This document shows positions 40,849 through 51,487 of a stretch of DNA of 64,000 nt, piece by piece; within the stretch, counting starts at the first letter, position 1, and each line of letters opens with the position of its first letter. The translations under genes and the position numbers were made by a program. Source of the stretch: Hyphobacterium indicum (GTDB taxonomy: Bacteria; Pseudomonadota; Alphaproteobacteria; Caulobacterales; Maricaulaceae). The notes beneath the pieces are model-generated. The model did no database searches, had not been told where the DNA came from, and worked only from the letters and a program-made list of their open reading frames with translations. Location of the stretch: NCBI RefSeq assembly GCF_003129605.1, contig NZ_QBDX01000004.1:62001-126000 (forward strand), read 5' to 3'.

Positions 40849-41934
40849 ATGGCGGTTCAATCCAATCTTCACAAACTTGTCGACCTTGCGCGCGAGAAAT
40901 CCAGTGAAAGACGGCGTGAGCTTCTGCGGGAGGTCACCGACCTGTTTTTCGATGATGTCCCCGCGAAGGGATCGGCCGAACTTGACCAATATGATGGCGT
41001 GCTCTCCCGGCTGGCGGAGGACACCGCCGAGGATGCCCGCGCCGAACTGGCCGAGCGCTTTGCCGACAGCGCGCATGCACCACATGGCCTGATCATGCAG
41101 CTGGCGCGCGATGTCATTGACGTCGCAGCGCCCATTCTCAGAAAATCGAATACCTTGACCGAGGACGATCTGGTCGCCATCGCCGAATCCACCGGGCAAT
41201 CGCATCTGAAACTTCTGACCACACGCAAATCCATTCCCGAAGCCGTCGCCGATACCATCGTCCGCCGCGGCAATGACGATACCGTCGTCTCGCTGGTAAA
41301 AAACAGTGGCGCCCAACTGTCCCGGGCGGCCTTTGAAAACATCACCGAACGCGCGGAGACCAATCCGGATTTTCACGCGCCGCTGGTCGCCCGCAAGGAA
41401 ACGCCGACCGATCTCCTGAATGACTTGCTGACCGTGGTGGAAGCCCGTCTCCGCGACCGGATTCTGGAAAAGTTCGATGGCGTGGATCCGGACGAGCTGC
41501 AACAGGCAATAGATGCCTCGCATGCGCGCCTCGAAGCCCGCCTCTCGAACGACAAGACAGCCGATGAAGCCAAGCGCTACGTCAATGCCATGAAACTGCG
41601 CCGTCAGCTCGACGGGGCCCTGCTCGTCCGCCTGCTGCGCGAAGGCCAGCTGATGCGGTGCGCGGCGGGCCTGGCAGTCATGACGGATACCGATCTTGGC
41701 ACCGCAAAACGGGCGCTGGAATGCCCGGGCATCGACCCGCTCTGCCTGCTCTGCAAGGCGGGTGGAATTGACCGGACACTGTTTGTGACCCTGTCCGTCA
41801 TGCGCAATGCCGGCAAGGGCGACGCGCTGCGTGATGCGCGCGAATATGGCCGCATCTACGATGAACTCTCGGAACGCGAAGCCCAGCGCGCCATGCGCTT
41901 CATGGCCATGCGCAAGAACGCCGAAGCCGCCTGA
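40849..41934 (+). CDS. DUF2336 domain protein, 361 aa
   Basis: A mostly helical soluble protein, with VQSNLHKLVDLAREKSSERRRELLREVTDLF at the start, RIAEDTAEDARAELAERFA-like repeats, LARDVIDVAAPIL and, in the middle, REVLARKETPTDLLND-type helices, which I recognise as DUF2336. Function unknown; a paralogue lies at 60485-61576. ATG 40849 is chosen because it begins the conserved stretch; ATG 40816 is possible. A TTAACCA half-site (CtrA-like) is at 40776-40782. The 3' end is 3 bases from the MscS gene end. Confidence 0.82.
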   Translation: MAVQSNLHKLVDLAREKSSERRRELLREVTDLFFDDVPAKGSAELDQYDGVLSRLAEDTAEDARAELAERFADSAHAPHGLIMQLARDVIDVAAPILRKSNTLTEDDLVAIAESTGQSHLKLLTTRKSIPEAVADTIVRRGNDDTVVSLVKNSGAQLSRAAFENITERAETNPDFHAPLVARKETPTDLLNDLLTVVEARLRDRILEKFDGVDPDELQQAIDASHARLEARLSNDKTADEAKRYVNAMKLRRQLDGALLVRLLREGQLMRCAAGLAVMTDTDLGTAKRALECPGIDPLCLLCKAGGIDRTLFVTLSVMRNAGKGDALRDAREYGRIYDELSEREAQRAMRFMAMRKNAEAA

Positions 41935-43136
41935 GCCTTAGCTTTCACCGCCGGCATTTTCGGGCTGTTCAAGCCGCGGCGGGGCGGATTTGTGTTCCGG
42001 CGGCAGGAAAACTTCGGAGCCGTCGTCGACATAGATGGTCTGTGACGGGAAGGCGAAGCTGGTGCCGGCCTCTTCCACGATTTTCTTCAGCTCGAAAGCC
42101 AGCGCTTCCTTGATCCGCAACCATTCCGTCCAGTTGGTCGTGATGGTGAAGGCATAGAGCTTGAAATCGATCGACGAGGGACCGAACGCATCCACCCGCA
42201 TGAAGGTGGTCACCTCCGGCGGTTTGGCAAATTCCGGATGAGTCAGAATGTATTCCAGTGTCTTGTCACGGATATAGGCGAGCTGCTCGGTGGTCGTCTT
42301 GTATTCGACCCCGATCGCCCAGCTGATCCGGCGGTGTGTCATCCGCGAGAAATTGGTGACCGCATTATCGGACAGTTTTGAATTCGGTACATAGACCGGT
42401 CCCTTGTCGAACCGGCGGACCACGGTCGAGCGGAAATTGATTTTCTCGACCGTGCCCTCGACCACGCCATCCACCTGCACCCAGTCCCCCGGCAGGAAGC
42501 GGCGCTCGGTCAGGATCAGGACACCGGCGATCAGATTCTTGAACAAATCCTGTGCGCCAAGTCCGACGGCAACGCCGAACAGGCCGAGACCCGCAATAAT
42601 CGGGCCGACCGGTATCGACCAGATTTCCAGAACCGCCGCCGCACCAACAATGATGAACAGGATCTGCAGCGACTTGGTCATCCAGTCGATCATCACCGGC
42701 GTCAGGGCCTGTGTGACGAAATCGAGGCTGCGGGACACCGGCGTCACCGCATTGTGCATGGCCCAGAAAAGCGTGATCGCCACCAGCGACTGCACCAGCC
42801 GCGACCCGACGGATTCCGGGCCGCCAAGCCCCAGAATGGTGGTGGCGATGAACAGTCCGATGATGACCGGGACCAGTTGAAAAGGGCCGGCCAAGGCTTC
42901 GACGATGGCATCGTCGATTTGATTGGTGGTTTTCTTCACGAGCCGCCGCAGGACCAAAACGAGCCAGCGGGAGACGATGCCGCGCAGGAAAAGTGCGGCA
43001 ATGACCGCCACCATCGCCAGCAGGCCCTGCCCGACACTGGCCCCCAGAAAGCTCGTATTCCAGACATCGACGACCAGTGCCCAGAATTCATTGGCTCTGC
43101 CCAGTGCCGTATCAATCAGTGTTCCGGATGAGGCGC

Positions 43137-44726
<1,590 letters not shown>

Positions 44727-44794
44727 ATCGGATCTTTGTCTTGTGTTGTGATGCGCGGACCTAATAGGCCCGGACGGATGTGGCAAGCCTCAAC

Positions 44795-45130
44795 TCAGGC
44801 TTCGACCGGCTCGGTCAGGAAATGGCGGCCCTTGCGGTCCTCGATTTCAACCACCCAGATATCGGGATCATCTTCCAGCCGCCGCTCGCAATAGGCATTC
44901 AGGCGGCTGTCCTCCACCGGATCCGTCCCCAACGGCTGAATCCAGATCTGCTGGCCATCCATATCCCGCGCCGGGACATAGAAATTGGAGGTACCATCCA
45001 GACGCGACACGCGCAGAAGCACGGCGCCGGCATCAACATCGCCTTTGCGCACCACACCGCCCATCGCACCTTCAACCTCTGCGCGTCTGAGCAGGGCCTG
45101 CACCCAGATTTCTGTACGAATTCGATTCAT
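44795..45130 (-). CDS. DUF1491 family protein
   Basis: 111 residues starting NRIRTEIWVQALLRRAEVEG, the opening of DUF1491 (a family restricted to alphaproteobacteria), with QIWIQPLGTDPVEDSRLNAYCERRLEDDPDIWVVEIEDRKGRHFL later. Function unknown. ATG 45130 and ATG 45136 are both plausible starts. Confidence 0.9.
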   Translation of the reverse strand: MNRIRTEIWVQALLRRAEVEGAMGGVVRKGDVDAGAVLLRVSRLDGTSNFYVPARDMDGQQIWIQPLGTDPVEDSRLNAYCERRLEDDPDIWVVEIEDRKGRHFLTEPVEA

Positions 45131-45186
45131 TTCCATTGATGGCAAGCCAATTGCTTAATAAAGTGTGAATGGGTGGGGAGCGTATC

Positions 45187-46752
45187 ATGACAGTACGAGT
45201 TTTGCGTTGGGTTTTCGCGATCGCCGTCGGCCTGCAGGCCGCTATTGCCGCGGCTGAGGAGCCTGCACCGGGCTCTGTCCATGAAGTGCCACTGAGCAAT
45301 ATAATACATCAAATCAACAATTTAAGTATTACAGGCGACACCGGGGACGGTCTCGTTCAATTCTCGCTTGCGCCGACAATCACCCCCCTGGACGGCCGGC
45401 TTTACCTGGGATTGACCGCTCAGGGCGCTGACAGCCCGGCCCTGATCGTTATCGTCAACAACAGCCGGGCTGTCCGGATTGAACCGGCCAGCGAACCCTT
45501 TACTGCGGAAATCGCGCTGCCACAGCACGTGCTCCGCAACGGCACCAATATTGTCAGCCTGGCCCTGGAACATGATGAAGGTGCAGGCTGGACAGTTGAT
45601 GGAGCCCATTCGCGGCTCCGCATCGCCTATGACACCGCACGCGCACCGGCATCGCTGGGGGATATCGAAGCGCTGCTGTCATCCGACATTCCGCCCGTGG
45701 GCGCAGTCTATATCGAGGACCGCCCGAATGACGTCATGCTGGAAGCGGTGATTGCGCAGGGCGTCGCCATGCGCATGGGCCGGGCACCGGAATTCGTGGA
45801 CACACCGGATGCCGCCGGCGTCCGTATCGGATATGACGTGGATGCCGGATTGGCCGGGGCTGAAATCCGCTTTACCGGCGGTGATCTGGATTTCGTTATC
45901 GCCGGGCGCCACCAGCAGGACATGGAAACCGCCGCGCGGCTATTTGCCAGCCGGTCCATCCGTCAGGCTGGCACTTCCTTCAGGGTCGCGGATGCCCTGA
46001 CGGCTGCAGCAATCGGTACAGAACACACGCGCCTTGAAGCCGATGGCGCAACTTTGCGCGAATACTCGCAGGCCCGCCTGCCTTTCGGTGATGGCCGCGG
46101 CGCGCGCACAGCCGTCATCATTACCGAGCCCGATGGCACCGGCCGGCTGGCCGCCATGTCGATCATGGCCCGGACGGCGCTCGCCCACGGCACGGCATGG
46201 ATCTATTCATGGTATGGGGCCGACAGCGAAATGGCGCCGGAAAGCCGCAACATGGTCTTCATCGGCACGGCGGCGATGTCCGACCGGAACCTGCTGGACG
46301 GCGCTCCCGTGGAATTCCGTACGGCGCTTCGGGCCGCAGCCGAACAATCCGGGCAGCGGACCGGTCTGCGCCTGTCTTCGGCAGCCTATGCCGACGCGGC
46401 GGTCCGCCCTTCCGGCGTCGCAACCGTGTTTGCTGACCCGGCCAATCCGACGCGCTGGATTGCCGGCTTCACCTCGCCGCAGGAAGACGGATTCAATCGC
46501 GCGTCCGAAATCCTGTCCCGGTCCGCTCACTGGTCAGCCCTGTCCGGGCGGGCCGCCTTGTGGAATGAAAGCGGCGTCACCGGCTATGATTATTCCATTG
46601 CCGGAACGCCCACCCTGGCCGAACGGTTCGGCCTGCCGGAGTTCTCGATGCGCGAAATCGCCGCCATCCTGTTCCTCCTGGCCCTGCTGTTTGTCCTGCG
46701 CGGGGCCTGGCGCCGCCGCCGCGTTCACGACAAATCAAGAGGTTGGAAGTAG
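45187..46752 (+). CDS. BcsB-like periplasmic protein with C-terminal membrane anchor
   Basis: 521 residues: signal peptide 1-22 (cut near AAA-EEP), then two beta-rich parts separated by alpha/beta regions, and one TM near 497-516 followed by RRRR. Stretches such as LRNGTNIVSLALEHDEGAGW, VDGAHSRLRIAYD and the tail domain resemble BcsB, the periplasmic partner of cellulose synthase, but the protein is shorter (BcsB is over 700 aa) and no bcsA lies in the window. GGTGGGGAG sits 8 bases before ATG 45187. The assignment is tentative. Confidence 0.55.
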   Translation: MTVRVLRWVFAIAVGLQAAIAAAEEPAPGSVHEVPLSNIIHQINNLSITGDTGDGLVQFSLAPTITPLDGRLYLGLTAQGADSPALIVIVNNSRAVRIEPASEPFTAEIALPQHVLRNGTNIVSLALEHDEGAGWTVDGAHSRLRIAYDTARAPASLGDIEALLSSDIPPVGAVYIEDRPNDVMLEAVIAQGVAMRMGRAPEFVDTPDAAGVRIGYDVDAGLAGAEIRFTGGDLDFVIAGRHQQDMETAARLFASRSIRQAGTSFRVADALTAAAIGTEHTRLEADGATLREYSQARLPFGDGRGARTAVIITEPDGTGRLAAMSIMARTALAHGTAWIYSWYGADSEMAPESRNMVFIGTAAMSDRNLLDGAPVEFRTALRAAAEQSGQRTGLRLSSAAYADAAVRPSGVATVFADPANPTRWIAGFTSPQEDGFNRASEILSRSAHWSALSGRAALWNESGVTGYDYSIAGTPTLAERFGLPEFSMREIAAILFLLALLFVLRGAWRRRRVHDKSRGWK

Positions 46753-46781
46753 TCTTCACTCCCGAATAACGGGAGTGACCC

Positions 46782-47636
46782 ATGCGGACCGCAATTGCGG
46801 CTCTGGTACTGCTGAGTGCCGGAGCGGACGCCCAGACTGATCGTGACATCTTTGCGCAGCGCGCCCTCGCCCGCGCGCTGGATGACCGCTGCAGCCTGTT
46901 TTCGGACAATCAGCGCCTGGCGCTGGAAGGGGCATATCTGCAGGCCCGCGGCGATCTGCTCCGCGCCGGTTATCGCGCCGACCGGATCGACCACACCTAT
47001 GACCAGATCACACGCAATGCGGCCAACCAGCCCTGCTCAAGCGACGCCACGCTCGCCATTGCTGCGGATATCCGCTCGGCTTTCGCCGGGTGGCAGCGCG
47101 AGCGGTTCCAGAATTATGCCGGCGCGCCCAATCCCTGGCAGGCCAGCCGGCCCTATGGCTATGACAGCTGGGTGATCTCGCAGATCCTGCCTGCCACAGA
47201 GCATCCCCTGCGCGTGGGGCTCTATAATACAGAACAGGTCCATGCCCTCACAATTGCGGCAAATCTGACTTCGCAAATCGCTGCCGTGACCCTGCATGTG
47301 CGCAATCCCGATCTCGCACCGGCGCTGCATGATCCCAGCCTGGGCGGCTTGCTGGACGTTGCGGGCATGCCCGCCTGGACAGATTACCTGCCGCCTGCTG
47401 AAGGCAAGACCAGCTTTTTCCCGGCGTCACGCTGGTCGGATGAGGACCTTGCCTATTTCCGCTTCAGCGAAGAGGCGCTGGCCGCCTTTGCGCGGCTGGA
47501 CCCGCGTGAAGCGGCCCTGATCGAGGCCTTTGATGCCCAGGGAAATCTGGTCACCTCGCAATATGTCGGGATTGGCGATTTTGCCGCCGCGCTCGCCTTT
47601 GTCAGATCCTCGCCGGTGCTCTCAGCCGGCCGATGA
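46782..47636 (+). CDS. Secreted hypothetical protein, 284 aa
   Basis: Signal peptide 1-17 (cut after GADA), then about 265 residues of mostly helical periplasmic protein with two cysteines (DRCSL and QPCSS) that may form a disulphide. No family recognised. It follows the BcsB-like gene by 29 bases in the same direction, so they may be co-transcribed. Its last 15 bases overlap the end of the convergent DivJ-like kinase gene. Confidence 0.78.
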   Translation: MRTAIAALVLLSAGADAQTDRDIFAQRALARALDDRCSLFSDNQRLALEGAYLQARGDLLRAGYRADRIDHTYDQITRNAANQPCSSDATLAIAADIRSAFAGWQRERFQNYAGAPNPWQASRPYGYDSWVISQILPATEHPLRVGLYNTEQVHALTIAANLTSQIAAVTLHVRNPDLAPALHDPSLGGLLDVAGMPAWTDYLPPAEGKTSFFPASRWSDEDLAYFRFSEEALAAFARLDPREAALIEAFDAQGNLVTSQYVGIGDFAAALAFVRSSPVLSAGR

Positions 47637-49316
47637 CGCCAGCGATTGCCCAGCCTGCTGGGCCCGCTGGATGCGCGAATGCACTTCAAGCGAATCCTCC
47701 CGCCCGGTGTCTTCCCCGTCAACCTGCCGGATGACCGGCAATGTCACGGACACGGTTGTGCCCTCGCCGAGCGCGCTCTTGATCGTCATCTCGCCGCCAT
47801 GCATTTCGGCAAGCGCCTTGACCAGGGACAGGCCGAGGCCCGAGCCGCGATCCACCGTCTGCTCCGTTGTCGAGGCCTGCATATAGCGTTGACCCAGCTG
47901 CGCCAGCTCCGCCGGTGCAATGCCCGGCCCGCTATCCCCGACCGCCAGTGTCAGATTGCCACCCTGGGCACTGGCCATCACCACGATCACGCCATCACGC
48001 GGTGTGAACTTGATGGCGTTGGAGAGCAGGTTCAGCAGGATCTGGCGCAAGGCCTTGCGGTCGGCACGGACCGGGATCGGCCCGGCGGCATCCAGCTCGA
48101 TCGTCACGCCGGCGTCCTCGGCGCGCTGCGACAGCATGCGGGTGCACAGCTCGATGACATCACCGGCATCAAAGGCCTCATGGCTCAGCGAATAGCTGTC
48201 GGCCTCGATCTTGGACAGATCGAGCACATCGCCGATCAGCTCGAGCAGATGCCGCCCGCTTTCATGGATCAGCTCGGCATATTCGGCATATTTCGCCGGC
48301 ACCGGCCCGAACAACCGCGACTTCATCGCGTCGGAAAACCCGATGATGGCGTTGAGCGGCGTGCGGATCTCATGGCTGACAGAGGCCAGGAATTCGGATT
48401 TGGCATGGGTTTCGGCCAGCGCCGTGTCGCGCTCCATGACCAGTTGTTCGTTGGCCGCCCGGACCGGGCTGTCGAAGGCATCGGTCGAGACAATGGCAAT
48501 CACGCCGCCGTCCGAGCGGAAGAGTTGCACCGCTTCGGGCCGCCCGCTTGCGCCGCGGATTTCGGCCCGGGCCGGTGTCTGGTCAGCCGCCAGCCGGAAA
48601 GCGGCGGAATCGTCAGCGTCAAAGGCCAGGTCGGAGACCGGCACGCCATCCATATGCGGCGGCATTCCCGGCATCAGATCGCGCGTCACCCGCGAACAGG
48701 CAATGATCTCGCCATTTTTCTCAGCCACCAGCGCCAGCGGTGCCTGCTCGAAGGCACGGCTGCGGACGAGATGCTTTGCGGCAAGGGCGCGCAACAGGCT
48801 GCGGGACCGCAATCCACGCAAGGCAGAGAGCGAGAACGCAATAGTAATGAAAGAGGCGGCGGCAAGAAAGCCCGGCGCGAACACCATCAGAGCGCCCGGC
48901 GGGGCGGTCAGGAATCCGGCCAGCTGCAGCGCGCCCGACAGCAGCGCCGTCAGCCCGGCCAGCGCCGCCGATTCCACCACTGTCCGCCGGTCGGCATAGG
49001 AGGCGGCCGACGCAACCGGCAGCAGGAAAGCCAGCGCCGCGGGCCCGAACAGGCCGCCGGACGCCGCGGTGATGGAAGCGGCCAGTGAAACCCAGAGCAA
49101 GGCCAGCACCAGCCGGCCAAAGGCCGGCGTGCGTTGCCGCGCCAGCAGCAGCCCGGCCAGACCGGGCGCCAGACCCGCCGCGATCCCTGCCATGGCCACC
49201 GGCATGGGGGCGGGCGAGGCGTTGATGATCAGGGGCGCAACAGCCAGAAGAACGCCCACCCATGTCAGGTGCGCCAATAGTCCGCCATATCGGAGGAGCG
49301 GGTTGATCAAACGCAT
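47622..49316 (-). CDS. divJ: DivJ-like membrane histidine kinase, 564 aa
   Basis: About six N-terminal TM segments (residues 8-190), a PAS-like domain (about 205-290), and DHp with phospho-acceptor His315 (ASVSHEIRTPLNAIIGF) followed by MKSRLFGPVPAKYAEYAELIH and DVLDLSKIEAD, the run that matches Caulobacter DivJ (597 aa, His338). The ATPase domain has NLLSNAIKFTP, DSGPGIAP and GSGLGLSLVKAL. DivJ phosphorylates DivK and PleD at the stalked pole. A TTAA-N7-TTAA box lies upstream. ATG 49316 is preferred over ATG 49364. An orthologue check is needed. Confidence 0.68.
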   Translation of the reverse strand: MRLINPLLRYGGLLAHLTWVGVLLAVAPLIINASPAPMPVAMAGIAAGLAPGLAGLLLARQRTPAFGRLVLALLWVSLAASITAASGGLFGPAALAFLLPVASAASYADRRTVVESAALAGLTALLSGALQLAGFLTAPPGALMVFAPGFLAAASFITIAFSLSALRGLRSRSLLRALAAKHLVRSRAFEQAPLALVAEKNGEIIACSRVTRDLMPGMPPHMDGVPVSDLAFDADDSAAFRLAADQTPARAEIRGASGRPEAVQLFRSDGGVIAIVSTDAFDSPVRAANEQLVMERDTALAETHAKSEFLASVSHEIRTPLNAIIGFSDAMKSRLFGPVPAKYAEYAELIHESGRHLLELIGDVLDLSKIEADSYSLSHEAFDAGDVIELCTRMLSQRAEDAGVTIELDAAGPIPVRADRKALRQILLNLLSNAIKFTPRDGVIVVMASAQGGNLTLAVGDSGPGIAPAELAQLGQRYMQASTTEQTVDRGSGLGLSLVKALAEMHGGEMTIKSALGEGTTVSVTLPVIRQVDGEDTGREDSLEVHSRIQRAQQAGQSLASSAG

Positions 49317-49383
49317 TATCGGCGAAGGCCTCCGGTTGTCGCGACTCAGGAAATGGCCGCACATCAAACCTTGTCGCCCCCAC

Positions 49384-49398
49384 TTAACAAGACGTTAA
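49384..49398 (-). promoter_or_regulatory. CtrA-type box TTAA-N7-TTAA upstream of the DivJ-like kinase
   Basis: TTAA at 49384-49387 and 49395-49398 with exactly seven bases between; a third TTAA is at 49416-49419. It is a full match to the CtrA consensus, in the 215-base divergent region between the DivJ-like gene (start 49316) and the gene at 49532. Confidence 0.6.
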
Positions 49399-49427
49399 TC
49401 CGGGGCCGGAAATCGTTAACGCAACAC

Positions 49428-49446
49428 TTCATCAAGCCTTGATGAA
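49428..49446. promoter_or_regulatory. Operator-like palindrome TTCATCAAG-C-CTTGATGAA
   Basis: A perfect 9-bp inverted repeat with a single central base, in the divergent region between the DivJ-like gene and the gene at 49532. The one-base centre excludes a stem-loop, so it looks like a binding site for a dimeric regulator, which I cannot name. Confidence 0.5.
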
Positions 49447-49531
49447 AGAATGTCTGCGGGTGACTGGCGCTTGCGCCCTACTCGGTTCAAGATAGGGAAA
49501 ATCCCGCCTGTGGGCATAGGAGAGTTCGATC

Positions 49532-50542
49532 GTGCTTAATATCTTGTTTTCTGCGATGGCCATGGTCTCCCTTCTTCAGGATGACGGCAGCACGCCGCCG
49601 GCCGGTGAACAGCCCGTGCTGCGGCTGGATGCGGTAGAAACCGCCCCGGACGTCAATAATGACATCGTGCTCCGCTCGGCCAGCCAGTATGCCGGATTTC
49701 ACCGCACCCTCGGCAATATCCGCGACCGCGAGATCACCTCGGGTGCCGTGCTTGATCAGTCCATGGACGAAATTTCCGTCTATCTGGCGCGCGAACGCCT
49801 GGTCCGCGCCTGGCTGGCCTATTCCTCGCTGATCGCCGAGCAGCATCCGCAATTCCTGGATGATGTGCGCGATGTCGCCGATTATTACGGCCGCGACGCC
49901 GCCATTGCCGCCCTCGCCAATGATCCGGCCTATGCCGGCGCCTTCCGCTATGCCGACCAGGCCAGCGAGTCCGTCCTCGAAGCCATTGACGCGGATTCCT
50001 CCCAAATCAGGGAGCTTGGTGAGCAATACCGTCAGTCCGCCTACAGTCTCCAGAACGAGCGCTGGGCGAATGCCATCGCCCGCGACCGGCAGAACCGTCT
50101 GGCCGCCCTCCGCGCCGCTGACGATGTTTCGGCACCGCTGGCCAATGATCTGTTCACAACCAGCTTCTTCAGCGAAGCCGATATCGGCGCGGCCTCCGGC
50201 CTGTTCCTCGAAAGCACGCCGCGGCCGGGCCTGCCGGCCACGACGCCGAACCTGACACTGGAGGCGGATGTGCCTTATGAGCCCGACCGGGTCCGCGTCG
50301 GGCGTATCCTGTCCATCGCTGCCCTGCGCGCGATCGGCGAGGACACGCGCTATACCGAAGATTCGATCCAGTCATTGCTGGCCGACCCGCTGGCACAGCG
50401 CTGCATTTCCTGGGCACGAATCAATCTCGCCCAGTGCGTCGCTGCTGCGCATTTCGAATATGAGGACTCTTTCTGCATCGCCCAGCATGCCCTCATCGAG
50501 GTCTCGGAGTGTCTCGAAGCGGCGCAGGACCGGCAGCAATAG
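49532..50542 (+). CDS. Secreted hypothetical protein, 336 aa
   Basis: Begins with GTG 49532, with AGGAGAG eight bases upstream. Residues 1-16 are hydrophobic (signal-like), then a mostly helical polar protein with ADYYGRDAAIAALANDP and WARINLAQCVAAAHFEYEDSFCIAQHAL near the end, holding four Cys at positions typical of paired disulphides (RCISWARINLAQC and FCIAQH...SECLE). No family recognised. Divergent from the DivJ-like kinase. Confidence 0.78.
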   Translation: MLNILFSAMAMVSLLQDDGSTPPAGEQPVLRLDAVETAPDVNNDIVLRSASQYAGFHRTLGNIRDREITSGAVLDQSMDEISVYLARERLVRAWLAYSSLIAEQHPQFLDDVRDVADYYGRDAAIAALANDPAYAGAFRYADQASESVLEAIDADSSQIRELGEQYRQSAYSLQNERWANAIARDRQNRLAALRAADDVSAPLANDLFTTSFFSEADIGAASGLFLESTPRPGLPATTPNLTLEADVPYEPDRVRVGRILSIAALRAIGEDTRYTEDSIQSLLADPLAQRCISWARINLAQCVAAAHFEYEDSFCIAQHALIEVSECLEAAQDRQQ

Positions 50543-50749
50543 ACGCCATGCGCCGGGATCTGCTTCATTCCGGCACATGGTAACTGCCAAGTAAAGATTC
50601 TGCTTCGTTTTCGATTTATTAGAATTTTTGCCAGGGCATTTGGTATTTATTTTCTATTAATACGCGTTTTGATGGAAATCACGCCGCCCATTCGCTAGCC
50701 TCTTTCTTGCAGTTGGAGAACTGTAGGTCATCAAGGGATTGGCGGGGCC
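50543..50749. other. AT-rich intergenic region
   Basis: 207 bases, clearly more AT-rich than its surroundings in 50590-50680. It must hold the promoter of the small gene at 50750 and the end region of the gene before. No hairpin with a T tract and no named motif is evident. Confidence 0.4.
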
Positions 50750-51025
50750 ATGGGTTTTGCATTTCGAGCGATTTTCTGGATGGCAGTCGTTGCCGCATTT
50801 GCGCCGGCGAGTGTCTTCTCCACCGATGATGTTCGTGCGCCGGGCGAGCTGACCGATCTGATCGCGCAGGGCCAGCGCCTGCAGCAGGTTTGCGCCGACC
50901 TCCCGGCGCTCTGCGATCTGGCCGATGAGGCCGGCGGTCTGGCCGCAATCGCCGCCAATGAATCCCTGTCGCGGGTCGAGAACTGGCTGGAAGAGCGCGA
51001 AGCGTCTGCGGCGGACGCGTCCTGA
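50750..51025 (+). CDS. Small secreted or anchored protein (DUF5330-like), 91 aa
   Basis: Begins GFAFRAIFWMAVVAAFAPAS, a hydrophobic segment resembling the DUF5330 N-terminus, followed by a helical region with two Cys (VCADLPALCDLADEAG) that may pair. Function unknown. It is 39 bases upstream of sufE. Confidence 0.62.
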   Translation: MGFAFRAIFWMAVVAAFAPASVFSTDDVRAPGELTDLIAQGQRLQQVCADLPALCDLADEAGGLAAIAANESLSRVENWLEEREASAADAS

Positions 51026-51064
51026 TCCCTTGCCCTGGCGCCCGGGGCATTATATTCGCCGGGC

Positions 51065-51487
51065 ATGAGCCCCGACACAAAATCCGAAATTGACGGCCTG
51101 ATCGAAGAGTTCGAATTCCTCGGTGACTGGGAAGAGCGTTATCGCTATCTCATCGATCTGGGGCAGGAAATGCCGCCCCTCCCCGAGGATGAAAAGACCG
51201 AGGACCGCCGCGTCAAGGGCTGTACCAGCCGCGTCTGGCTGGTGGTTGATCCGCCCGAGAATGGCCATTTCCGCTTCCGCGCGGATTCCGATGCCCACAT
51301 TGTCAAAGGCCTCGCCGCGCTTCTGGTGCGCCTCTATTCCGGACGCAAGCGGGAAGATATCGCGGCCATCGAGCCGAGAGACATCCTCGCCCGTATCGGT
51401 CTCGCCGAGCATTTGTCGCCGCAGCGCTCCAACGGTCTCAACGCCATGATCGGCCGCATCCGCGCCGAAGCCGGAATTACAGACTGA
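51065..51487 (+). CDS. sufE: SufE cysteine-desulfurase partner
   Basis: 140 residues of the SufE/CsdE family: ELEEEFEFLGDWEERYRYLIDLG-like opening and the sulphur-accepting Cys53 in VKGCTSRVWL. It takes sulphur from SufS for Fe-S cluster assembly. No sufS or suf scaffold genes are near. The 3' end overlaps the convergent DUF6456 gene by 11 bases. Confidence 0.95.
   Translation: MSPDTKSEIDGLIEEFEFLGDWEERYRYLIDLGQEMPPLPEDEKTEDRRVKGCTSRVWLVVDPPENGHFRFRADSDAHIVKGLAALLVRLYSGRKREDIAAIEPRDILARIGLAEHLSPQRSNGLNAMIGRIRAEAGITD

Noticed and set aside
47646-49088. Plus-strand frame opposite the DivJ-like kinase
   Set aside because: Shadow frame; the minus-strand kinase has complete motifs.
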